The translations under genes and the position numbers were made by a program. DNA of 14,218 nt. Origin: Coriobacteriaceae bacterium. GTDB taxonomy: Bacteria > Actinomycetota > Coriobacteriia > Coriobacteriales > Coriobacteriaceae. The DNA lies in the NCBI GenBank assembly GCA_902363875.1, contig CABJBO010000042.1:1-14218 (forward strand), in the 5' to 3' direction. How positions within the stretch are numbered: position 1 is the first letter of the stretch; each line of letters opens with the position of its first letter. The notes under the pieces were generated by a model. It did not search any database. It was given only the letters and a program-made list of their open reading frames with translations, and was not told the DNA's origin. Of the stretch, positions 1 to 6,012 are shown piece by piece.

Positions 1-49
1 CGATTGGCGAAAATACGTTGGTGAAAATGGTGAAAAATATATTGACGCT

Positions 50-680
50 AACAGGCGTTGCCCTCTTCGGGGCCCGGTGCGACCTGGGCCTGTAGCCGAC
101 CTTGCGCCTGAGCTCCATGTTGGTCATGCCGTCGTAGCCCGCCGAGACCCAGCGGTAGATGGTCGACGGCGACAGGTCCACCGGGCCGCCGTTGCGCGCC
201 GCCATCTGCTCGGGCGACAGCCCCCGGCGCAGGCAGTCCCTTATCGCCTCCAGCCTGGCCGCCGCGGCGGGCTCGTCGGCGTCTATCCCGCGCCTGGACG
301 AGACGAGGACCGAGTCCGCGCACAGCTGCGCGGCGCGGGCGTCGTAGAAGACGTGCGGGCGGCGCTTGCAGCCGATCGCGCGGTACCGCCCGCACCCGTT
401 GCAGCAGCGCGGCCACGCGGCCAGGCGCGTGCATGCCGCAGACAGGTCGGCGGAGGCGTCCACGCGCTCGCCGCGCCTCTCCCTCGGCGCGGTCACGAAC
501 CTGTGCGACGCCACCTCCGAGCTCACCGTCGAGGGCGACCTGCCCAGCTCCCTCGCTATCCGCCTGCACGAGGCCCCTCGCTCCAGCATCCTCTGGACCG
601 TGTCCCGCTCGTTGCCTGGTGAGCCTGCCGTAGGCCCTCGGGGCCGACTTCCCGGCCCCCTTCTTCCTCTTTCCGGACAT
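50..680 (-). pseudogene. IS30-family transposase, N-terminal part, frameshifted and truncated
   Basis: Translation starts at ATG 680-678, preceded by a GGAGG ribosome binding site. The first 22 codons give a basic leader ending YGRLTR. One extra base near position 614 then breaks the frame. In the shifted frame the protein continues as NERDTVQRMLERG, then CRRIARELGRSPSTVSSEV, a helix-turn-helix typical of IS30 transposases. A Cys-rich stretch (CCNGCGRYRAIGC) and LSPEQMA...LSPSTIYRWV follow, the second being the usual IS30 motif before the catalytic domain. Similarity ends at about KRATP near position 52. The DDE integrase core is missing, so the product cannot transpose. A programmed +1 shift is possible but moot given the truncation. 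The long open frame from 740 to 48 is rich in Arg and Gly and is the wrong frame over most of its length. Confidence 0.7.
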
Positions 681-732
681 GTAGTCCTCCGATCTCCCGG
701 GGCCGGCCGGCCCGGCCCTCAGGGTATCGGAT

Positions 733-770
733 TCCCACATTCATCCGTACATGTACGGATGAATGTGGGA
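733..770. repeat. 38-bp perfect palindrome inside the IS left end
   Basis: The 19-base half TCCCACATTCATCCGTACA is followed directly by its reverse complement, centred at 751/752 on GTACATGTAC. It lies between the terminal repeat and the transposase start codon. As RNA it would form a hairpin in the transposase leader, which could block read-through from outside or hinder translation. It could also be a transposase binding site. Both roles are inference. Confidence 0.85.
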
Positions 771-775
771 GGTGT

Positions 776-799
776 TCGGATGAAGTCGCCAATCAAGGG
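776..799. repeat. 24-bp repeat, copy 1 (IS end)
   Basis: These 24 bases recur at 5599-5622 with a single mismatch (A at 784, G at 5608). The copy begins TCGGATGA and ends CAATCAAGGG, and includes the right terminal repeat of the IS30 remnant. Flanking bases differ between the copies on both sides. Confidence 0.8.
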
Positions 800-811
800 T
801 TGAGCAGCCTG

Positions 812-835
812 AGCAGCGGATTTAGCAGCGGATTT
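812..835. repeat. Tandem 12-bp direct repeat upstream of the STAND gene
   Basis: The unit AGCAGCGGATTT occurs twice head to tail (812-823 and 824-835). A partial third copy (GAGCAGC) lies just before it. The pair sits 22 bp upstream of the putative -10 box of the STAND gene, where a repressor or activator could bind. Confidence 0.7.
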
Positions 836-857
836 ATTACTTAGACTCGCCCTGCTC

Positions 858-863
858 TATAAT
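858..863 (+). promoter_or_regulatory. Putative -10 box of the STAND gene
   Basis: A perfect TATAAT lies 35 bp before the GTG start codon. The region 17 bp further upstream (about 834-840) is AT-rich but holds no good -35 hexamer, so the promoter may depend on an activator. The tandem repeat at 812-835 fits that idea. Confidence 0.4.
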
Positions 864-898
864 GTGCTGCATGTTGATTGTTGATAAGGTGGGTCTTT

Positions 899-2989
899 GT
901 GGATATTGATAGTTCGAATGTTGTTTCAAACAATGTGATCGGTTCAAATTCTCAGGTATCCATTACACAGAATATCGTTCATGCGCAAACTAGTGATATA
1001 AACCCTATTCCTCATCAGCTACCACTTGCACCTGATCTATTTGATCGAGTCGATATTCGGGATTCCCTCATATACAGTATTAATTCCGGAAAGCGAATAT
1101 TTCTATTTTATGGTGCTCCAGGAGTCGGCAAAACCTACTGCTTAACCAAATATGCTAATGAGGTTGCTGATTGTTTTTCGGACGGTCATATCTTTGTTGA
1201 TTTGAATGACTATCGATCCCTTGATGGGTCCCTTAATATCGACGAGCTCTATAAATTTGTCATTCGATCATTAACGATAAATTGCCCTTCCAATCTATCT
1301 GATATAAAAAGTCTCTTTAGATCAGTCACGTTTGAGAAGAAAATTCTACTTGTCCTAGACAACGTTTCCGATTCACTTGATATTGATTCCCTAGTTTTAA
1401 ACTCAGATGAATGCTTAATTTTATCTGCCGGTAATTGTAGAGAAGCCTGCGCATCTTATTTACATAAATTTAAGAGCATTCCAATTAATTCTTTCGATTC
1501 GGTAACCTCTGTCTCCTATCTCAGGGATCAGTTGAGGGAATGCGATCATGTCGATTTCGATTCTCTTGAAAACGACCCATTATTCCATCAATTAATCTAT
1601 GTTTGTGACGGTTTGCCTATTGTTTTGAGCAGGGCTGCGTATTTGATACGAGACAATGTCTATTCGCTTAAAGATATTGTTACAAGCCTATCAAATCCAG
1701 AACTAGAGCCTTTGATGGGTGCTTTGGATCTTGAGGTCGCGCATTTTGATGATCCTTCTTCAATTTTATATTCCTTGCTTGGTCGTCTTGGCGGAGGGCC
1801 AATTGCACTTTCATCCTTAACTTGCATAAGTAGCATGAAAGGCGCGGTAGCGGCTTTGCAGGGAAAATCGCTCATCAAGCGTTCATCAACAGCTTGGCTG
1901 GCATCTTGTTCTTCTCTTGAATCTCGTACTCTAATATCGATGAATCGTCAGATCTCAAATTATGCAAAAACCTATAACCCAAAAGATCGTATCTCTTTTG
2001 AAGCTCTTGTTCGGTCAGTTGTCCGGTACTACTGTTCCCTAATCGTCACACTTGATAATGTGCTTACCCCCAATCGGTTAAGAGTGTCTTCTAGCTCTCT
2101 GTTTGACTCGGATTTATTTTCCGAGATTAACCAATCAAATGCCGCAGACTATTTTCTTTCAATTCGTTTTGAACTATTTTCTGTCCTGGATTTGGCCTTC
2201 GATTTCTCACTATATTCCGAGGTGCTTTCTATAGCCGATTCCTGTTGGACTTTCATCTATGACAACGGGCTCTTCAGCCGAGGTCTTCACGTATATTCGC
2301 TCGGGCATCGTGCGGCTGTTAACTTAGATCGTTCTGATGCAGCATCTAGGATGCTTGCCTTACTATCTCGCTGCCAGCTACGGTTAAGCATGTATGAAAA
2401 ATCATCGGCTTCAATTTCGCTTGCCATTGAGCTCTCAGGTGATTCAACAAATCATACACTTAAAGGCTCTTTGCTGGAATTTAAGGGCCATACATTAAGG
2501 GAGGGGATTGCAGACTTTGATTTTGCAATCTCTTGCTACGAGGCAGCAATTTCTGAGTATCTGCTGTGCGATCCCGTAAATTATCGCGGGATCGCTATCG
2601 CTAATTTCTCGATTGCGGAGTCTTATTATGCACAAGGCGACTATCGATCGGCCCTTGACAGAGTCCAATCGGAGTTGAGTTCAGCCAACCAACTGGAACC
2701 TAATATGCGTTCAAAGATCGAGTTGTTTGGCGCTCATTGTCTATTTAAACTTGGCGAGCTCAAGAATGCTAATTCATTAGCGCGTAGCTGCTTGGAAACT
2801 TGCTCGAGTGGCGGATTGAGCGGAGTTGTTGCGGATGCTTATCAGCTTTTAGGGGACATTGAGTTCGATTTGAATAAAAAGGACGAGGCGGTGCGTTTAT
2901 ATTCTATATCCAGTGAGATTTATTCTCAGTTGGGAGATGTCGCTCAATGCAATATCGTTGCAGGCAAAATCCAACTTGTGAGCTCTTAG
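899..2989 (+). CDS. STAND-family NTPase (NB-ARC type) with N-terminal Asn/Gly tag and C-terminal TPR-like repeats
   Basis: The predicted product is a 696-aa signal-transducing P-loop ATPase. The start is taken as GTG 899, which has AAGGTGGG five bases upstream; an in-frame TTG at 878 has no such site. Residues 5-28 form an Asn/Ser/Val-rich tag (SNVVSNNVIGSNSQVSI). After a LPLAPDLFDR linker comes the nucleotide-binding domain: Walker A GAPGVGKT at 72-79, Walker B ILLVLDN at 149-155, and a GLPIVL motif near 238, as in NB-ARC proteins. From about 400 onward the sequence is helical with TPR-like spacing and would serve as sensor or scaffold. No enzymatic effector domain is visible, so a partner probably supplies that role. 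The gene is AT-rich compared with the IS and ugd remnants, and its stop overlaps that of the convergent gene. A regulator of the AfsR/MalT type is an alternative, but no DNA-binding domain is seen. Confidence 0.85.
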   Translation: MDIDSSNVVSNNVIGSNSQVSITQNIVHAQTSDINPIPHQLPLAPDLFDRVDIRDSLIYSINSGKRIFLFYGAPGVGKTYCLTKYANEVADCFSDGHIFVDLNDYRSLDGSLNIDELYKFVIRSLTINCPSNLSDIKSLFRSVTFEKKILLVLDNVSDSLDIDSLVLNSDECLILSAGNCREACASYLHKFKSIPINSFDSVTSVSYLRDQLRECDHVDFDSLENDPLFHQLIYVCDGLPIVLSRAAYLIRDNVYSLKDIVTSLSNPELEPLMGALDLEVAHFDDPSSILYSLLGRLGGGPIALSSLTCISSMKGAVAALQGKSLIKRSSTAWLASCSSLESRTLISMNRQISNYAKTYNPKDRISFEALVRSVVRYYCSLIVTLDNVLTPNRLRVSSSSLFDSDLFSEINQSNAADYFLSIRFELFSVLDLAFDFSLYSEVLSIADSCWTFIYDNGLFSRGLHVYSLGHRAAVNLDRSDAASRMLALLSRCQLRLSMYEKSSASISLAIELSGDSTNHTLKGSLLEFKGHTLREGIADFDFAISCYEAAISEYLLCDPVNYRGIAIANFSIAESYYAQGDYRSALDRVQSELSSANQLEPNMRSKIELFGAHCLFKLGELKNANSLARSCLETCSSGGLSGVVADAYQLLGDIEFDLNKKDEAVRLYSISSEIYSQLGDVAQCNIVAGKIQLVSS

Positions 2990-4518
2990 CCTTTCGTTAG
3001 GGAAACAAAGTGGCTATTATTGATTGTCTCTAATATGCATCGCGTCTTATTATGTTTTAGTAAGTACCAAATTGCTCGAGCGGTCAATATGCTATTCGGG
3101 CAATCAGTTTGTACCTTAAACAGATTTACTCTATTTAGTATTGCTATCCATTCAGAGTCTTTATTTATACAAACTAGCTTGGTTGTATCGCTTTGTGTGT
3201 CCATTATACGGCTTATGAATTTACTCGAAAGGGTATTGTCTATGACTACTATTTCAGGTGGTGCTAAGTTAATTGAAGGCATCTCCTCCTTTTCTATGAG
3301 TTGGGTTCTGGGGCCATCGAATACCCAGTTGTAATCCAATGATGAGCTTTTAAATGCTTTTATGTTAAGAATCGCCTCGCCTTTTTGTTGTTTTACCAGC
3401 GTTATGGTTCGATAGATTTCATTATCTATCTGGATTGGTCGCGGTCGTTGCGCCAGAGTATTTTCCGGCGCTTTGTTACCAACCTTTATTCCTAGTATCG
3501 AATATGCCAAGTGTTGAATCGATTCTAATGAGTGTCCAACGTTTGCAAAAGCTGTTGGCTCCAAGCGATTTGTTTGTAATGGCGCAGCTTCCAAGGCTCT
3601 AATTACCTTTAGAGCCTTATAGCTGTTCTTTATAGGTGTTGAATTAATATTTGCATGCTCAACTATGGCAATCCCCTTGGGGATGCTATCTTCGCTCGGT
3701 TCGTATCTTAAAACCGGTTTGCCTATTGAGGCACCATAGTTTGTAACTGATCCATAATCGCCAATTACGATATCTGCGGCAATTATCGCTGCCTCCCAGC
3801 CCATTTCATGTGGAACGATTTTTAGTCCTGCGTACAGCTCCTTTTTAAACCATGTTTCTATTTGCCATTCGCCATGTGCTGCCCAGATATACGGATGAAG
3901 AATCATCGCCACCCTGTATTCCGTATATGGAAGTTCCTTTAGTAAATCTTCTGCAATTGTTCTAATATTTGATAAAAGTGAATTTGGTCCCCAGGTTGAA
4001 GTGATTATTACCAGCTTCTGGGTATTGCAATTTAATGCAGCCCTGTATTCTTCTCTATATTTTTCCGAATATAGGATTTTGTCAAAAACGGGATCCCCCA
4101 CATAAACGGTTTTAATAATTGCTGGTAAGTCGGTTATTTCACCCTTTGAAGTCGGTTCGCAAATATATGTCGGATACTCTCTTGTCTTTAGGCGATTTAT
4201 AGCTTTTAGGGTGGAGTCGTATGCCCCCGATTTACCTAATGCGGGTCCATGCTGAAATAGCAAAAGTGGGGCGTCAATCTTTTCAAAATCGCCATTTGGA
4301 CTTGCTGCTATTGCTAGGTCAAATTTTTTGGTCAAAGCAATATCCCATGGCAGCAAAATGCATCCGGCATCTTTCAAATACAAATCGAGCGACCTGTCAA
4401 CTATTGATTTTGGTTTAGGTATTGTAAAGACGCATTGGATTCTGGTGTCGGCAAATATTGCAGAGCATACTTCTTCAAGTCGACTGAAAATGTAGTCAGC
4501 CCTAATGATAAGCAGCAC
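2986..4518 (-). CDS. GT-B-fold protein resembling CDP-glycerol glycerophosphotransferases; start affected by a poly-C tract
   Basis: The open frame encodes 510 aa from GTG 4518, the first canonical start in frame. Visible motifs are FQHGPALGKSG (88-98), VYVGDPVFD (138-146), TSTWGPNSLL (173-182), AMILHPYIW (204-212), and VIGDYGSV then GASIGKPVL (251-270). The last pair matches the nucleotide-sugar or CDP-alcohol binding end of TagB/TagF-like and UDP-GlcNAc 2-epimerase-like GT-B folds. From memory, Streptomyces encode close relatives often misnamed translation initiation factor 2. The C-terminal 170 residues are unrecognised. GTG 4518 has only a weak ribosome binding site. The same frame is open back to 4623, and ATG 4598, 15 bp after the upstream gene ends, would join it if the C run had ten rather than nine bases, adding 27 residues. 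The gene appears co-transcribed with the small gene upstream and converges on the STAND gene. The substrate is unknown. Confidence 0.75.
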   Translation of the reverse strand: MLLIIRADYIFSRLEEVCSAIFADTRIQCVFTIPKPKSIVDRSLDLYLKDAGCILLPWDIALTKKFDLAIAASPNGDFEKIDAPLLLFQHGPALGKSGAYDSTLKAINRLKTREYPTYICEPTSKGEITDLPAIIKTVYVGDPVFDKILYSEKYREEYRAALNCNTQKLVIITSTWGPNSLLSNIRTIAEDLLKELPYTEYRVAMILHPYIWAAHGEWQIETWFKKELYAGLKIVPHEMGWEAAIIAADIVIGDYGSVTNYGASIGKPVLRYEPSEDSIPKGIAIVEHANINSTPIKNSYKALKVIRALEAAPLQTNRLEPTAFANVGHSLESIQHLAYSILGIKVGNKAPENTLAQRPRPIQIDNEIYRTITLVKQQKGEAILNIKAFKSSSLDYNWVFDGPRTQLIEKEEMPSINLAPPEIVVIDNTLSSKFISRIMDTQSDTTKLVCINKDSEWIAILNRVNLFKVQTDCPNSILTARAIWYLLKHNKTRCILETINNSHFVSLTKG

Positions 4519-4582
4519 TAGTTTTTCGAATTGTACGGTGTTTCTTTCTGGTGTATTTATGGGGACAAATTTAATATTGCTC

Positions 4583-4591
4583 GGGGGGGGG
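4583..4591. repeat. Nine-base G run (poly-C on the coding strand), possible phase-variation tract
   Basis: Nine consecutive G on the + strand lie just inside the ATG at 4598-4596 of the GT-B gene. With nine bases the ATG frame ends at a TAA (4559-4557) after 13 codons. With ten (or seven) it runs straight into the 510-aa frame. Such tracts change length by slippage. Confidence 0.7.
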
Positions 4592-4615
4592 TGCTCATTG
4601 ACGCTGCTTTCGTTA

Positions 4616-4984
4616 CTATCTAACTACCTTTTGCGATATGTTGATGCTTGATCCGCTATTTCCGATAACGATGTTGCTATTCGTGGAGTTAACGTCGATA
4701 TCGAGCTCGTTATTGGCAAATACGGTGGCCATGCGTTCCCACGCATTTATGAGACGGTCTAATTCCGGATCGCGCGTAAATTCATCCATCTTTTTGATCA
4801 TTTGATTTGGATCTGATAGTTCGATCAAAACATCTGCTTCAGACACGTCATCGGCAGAGACATATTTTGACGACAAACCGCAAATGAGCCTTTGGGTTAA
4901 TACCCACAAGCCTGAACCCAGCGCACCTGCCCCGCCTTTTGCCAATCCATTAAAACAAGCTTCGATAAGAGTGGGGAGGTCCAT
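4616..4984 (-). CDS. Small 122-aa protein with C-terminal Asn/Gly tag, partner of the STAND cassette
   Basis: The family is not firmly recognised. The start is ATG 4984, with AAAGG seven bases upstream. Residues about 10-36 are rich in Gly, Ala and Leu (GGAGALGSGLWVLTQRL) and could be amphipathic or membrane-associated. A charged helical middle follows (about 45-90), including DPNQMIKKMDEF and DRLINAWERM. The C-terminus, residues about 97-119, is an Asn/Ser/Gly segment (STNSNIVIGNSGSSINI). From memory, Streptomyces encode comparable roughly 120-aa proteins ending in VQVGDHNTQ-like tails. The gene precedes the GT-B gene on the same strand with about 17 bp to the putative ATG of that gene, so the two are likely one operon. 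Because the tag also occurs in the STAND protein, the product may be the effector or adaptor recruited by it; this is inference. Confidence 0.7.
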   Translation of the reverse strand: MDLPTLIEACFNGLAKGGAGALGSGLWVLTQRLICGLSSKYVSADDVSEADVLIELSDPNQMIKKMDEFTRDPELDRLINAWERMATVFANNELDIDVNSTNSNIVIGNSGSSINISQKVVR

Positions 4985-5017
4985 TTCCGCGCCTTTCGTA
5001 TGTGTCTAGCTTATTTA

Positions 5018-5023
5018 ATTATA
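5018..5023 (-). promoter_or_regulatory. Putative -10 box for the small-protein/GT-B operon
   Basis: On the - strand TATAAT occurs 33 bp before ATG 4984. The surrounding 40 bases are very AT-rich. A TTGATT at 5040-5035 is only 11 bp away; spaced at 17 bp it would instead pair with TAAATA (5017-5012). The exact pair is therefore uncertain. Confidence 0.4.
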
Positions 5024-5402
5024 GCTTTTAATATAATCAAGTTTGAGATTTCGGTAATTTCTACTGGCAGAGGATTTACTGCCTTACCGAGGTCCTCCGA
5101 GTTCTTCACCAGCGCGAAACGGCTTCCTTGATTTCCTCGTCGGTCTACGCTTGAGTGCTTTCGCTCCCGACGAGGTCGCCATACCCCTGTGTGGTCCGCA
5201 CTACCCGTCGCACCCGGACATCACAGAATTCCGCGAGGCCGCATGTCTGCGAGTCGAATTCGTCGCCCTTTCCCGCGCCGTCTCCCGGAGCCCCGCGTCT
5301 ATAATCTCCTCAAGGCTATATTGTCTCTTGTTCACCTCAATGGCCCTTCTGACGCCACAGTGTTGATACCACCGGCGTAATGACGGCGGGGAGGCGCGGT
5401 GC

Positions 5403-5435
5403 CCATTTTCCGGTGACCGGAATTGGCCAAAATGG
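5403..5435. repeat. Nested inverted repeats
   Basis: The outer arms CCATTTT (5403-5409) and AAAATGG (5429-5435) enclose a 15-bp palindrome TTCCGGTGACCGGAA at 5408-5422, centred on one G. This could be an operator or the end of a lost insertion sequence. No gene is clearly attached to it. Confidence 0.55.
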
Positions 5436-5460
5436 CTTGACTATTAGTAGCCATAATCAC

Positions 5461-5685
5461 TTAGCGTCTACACTCGCAATTTACATGCCACCATCGCCGT
5501 TCGAACAAACTCACATGTTTTTGATCCCAAGCCGCAAGTTTGACTGTCTTAAACTCGATTTTGATCCAGCAGGTTACATTCCAGCACCGCAATGTTTCTC
5601 GGATGAGGTCGCCAATCAAGGGCCAGGCAAGACGCTTCTCGATGTCTTCGCAATGGTTGTTAAATTCGTCAAGAGAGATTAACAT
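5461..5685 (-). CDS. Possible small Trp-rich protein (74 aa), unrecognised
   Basis: ATG 5685 opens a 74-codon frame with acidic and aromatic composition (SLDEFNNHCEDIEKRLAWPL at the start, FERRWWHVNCECRR at the end). It has five Trp and four Cys. No good ribosome binding site precedes the start. The 24-bp repeat shared with the IS30 remnant falls within it and encodes LIGDLIRE, so part of it may derive from mobile DNA. It could be a remnant or a chance frame. Confidence 0.25.
   Translation of the reverse strand: MLISLDEFNNHCEDIEKRLAWPLIGDLIRETLRCWNVTCWIKIEFKTVKLAAWDQKHVSLFERRWWHVNCECRR
5599..5622. repeat. 24-bp repeat, copy 2
   Basis: It matches 776-799 at 23 of 24 positions and in the same orientation. 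Unlike copy 1, it has no transposase remnant or palindrome next to it. A chance match of this length within 14 kb is unlikely. Confidence 0.8.
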
Positions 5686-5814
5686 GCCTAGTGAGAATTG
5701 CGGCCAATCTCCTGCCGAATATATGAGGTTGCGAGTTCGTTTTTATTCTCGCCGAAACTTCAGTCTTGAAGGCTAGTTTAGGATTTAACCATCGGCTAAA
5801 AGGATTGTCAAAGA

Positions 5815-6012
5815 ATGGAAACGCTGAACCTAATCCTTGGGATAGTTGCCTCGGGCGCGTCAATAGTCGCTGCCGTCATATCCCTCTCCGTCAAGTCAGA
5901 TGTCAAGAAGATGCGAGATTCTTTTCAGGGCAACATCATGAGCGTCTCCGGTACCGGCAACAGCCAAGTCATGGGTTCGGACAACAAGGCGGACGTGCAT
6001 GCAAATTGGTAG
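5815..6012 (+). CDS. ABC-3C first component, N-terminal membrane-anchor and tag part
   Basis: This 65-aa product starts at ATG 5815 with AAGGA ten bases upstream. Residues 4-26 (LNLILGIVASGASIVAAVIS) form one transmembrane helix. A basic KSDVKKM stretch on the cytoplasmic side follows. The rest is an Asn/Gly/Ser segment (GNIMSVSGTGNSQVMGSDN). Helix plus KSxVKK plus GN-rich segment is a layout I associate with the N-terminus of larger ABC-3C effector proteins. Here a TAG at 6010-6012 ends the frame, and the expected continuation, with a second GN segment and the C-terminal domain, is in the +1 frame starting at 5999. Either this is a frameshift mutation (one extra base) or two overlapping genes replace one. 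The segment would tether the complex to the membrane. Confidence 0.6.
   Translation: METLNLILGIVASGASIVAAVISLSVKSDVKKMRDSFQGNIMSVSGTGNSQVMGSDNKADVHANW

Larger units (their letters stand above)
2..794 (-). mobile_element. Internally deleted IS30-family insertion sequence (non-autonomous remnant)
   Basis: Both ends carry the same 9-bp inverted sequence: GATTGGCGA reading inward from position 2 and its reverse complement TCGCCAATC at 786-794. Between them lies a GC-rich transposase reading frame on the - strand that keeps only the N-terminal DNA-binding part; the catalytic DDE part expected of a roughly 1.1-kb IS30 element is absent. About 50 bp of AT-rich sequence follow the break and lead to the left terminal repeat, which suggests an internal deletion rather than loss of one end. 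The target duplication cannot be tested because the window starts one base before the element. The family call rests on the transposase; the exact ends are inferred. Confidence 0.55.
5047..5814. other. Gene-poor interval with remnants between the STAND cassette and the ABC-3C operon
   Basis: No confident gene is seen over about 770 bp. The left half (5090-5380) is more GC-rich than the neighbouring genes and has only short open frames on both strands, which suggests decayed mobile or chromosomal DNA. It contains the nested palindrome at 5403-5435 and the 24-bp repeat at 5599-5622. On the - strand 5685-5461 is open for 74 codons and looks mildly protein-like. On the + strand a 30-codon frame starts at ATG 5684 after a GAGAG and ends just before the ABC-3C operon (stop about 5776). 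Confidence 0.5.

Noticed and set aside
48..740. Long open frame on the - strand covering the IS30 remnant, and + strand frames at 77-622 and 366-803
   Set aside because: The IS30 helix-turn-helix and later motifs appear only after a one-base shift at about 614. The long frame is Arg/Gly/Pro-rich over most of its length, a common artefact of GC-rich DNA, and the + strand frames are its shadows.
878..898. TTG at 878 as start of the STAND gene
   Set aside because: It has no ribosome binding site, whereas GTG 899 follows AAGGTGGG at the right distance and starts just before the tag.
5151..5380. Short + strand frames at 5151-5366 and 5189-5380, and a GTG-started 48-codon - strand frame near 5350-5200
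   Set aside because: None has a recognisable domain or a good start signal. The region looks like decayed DNA.
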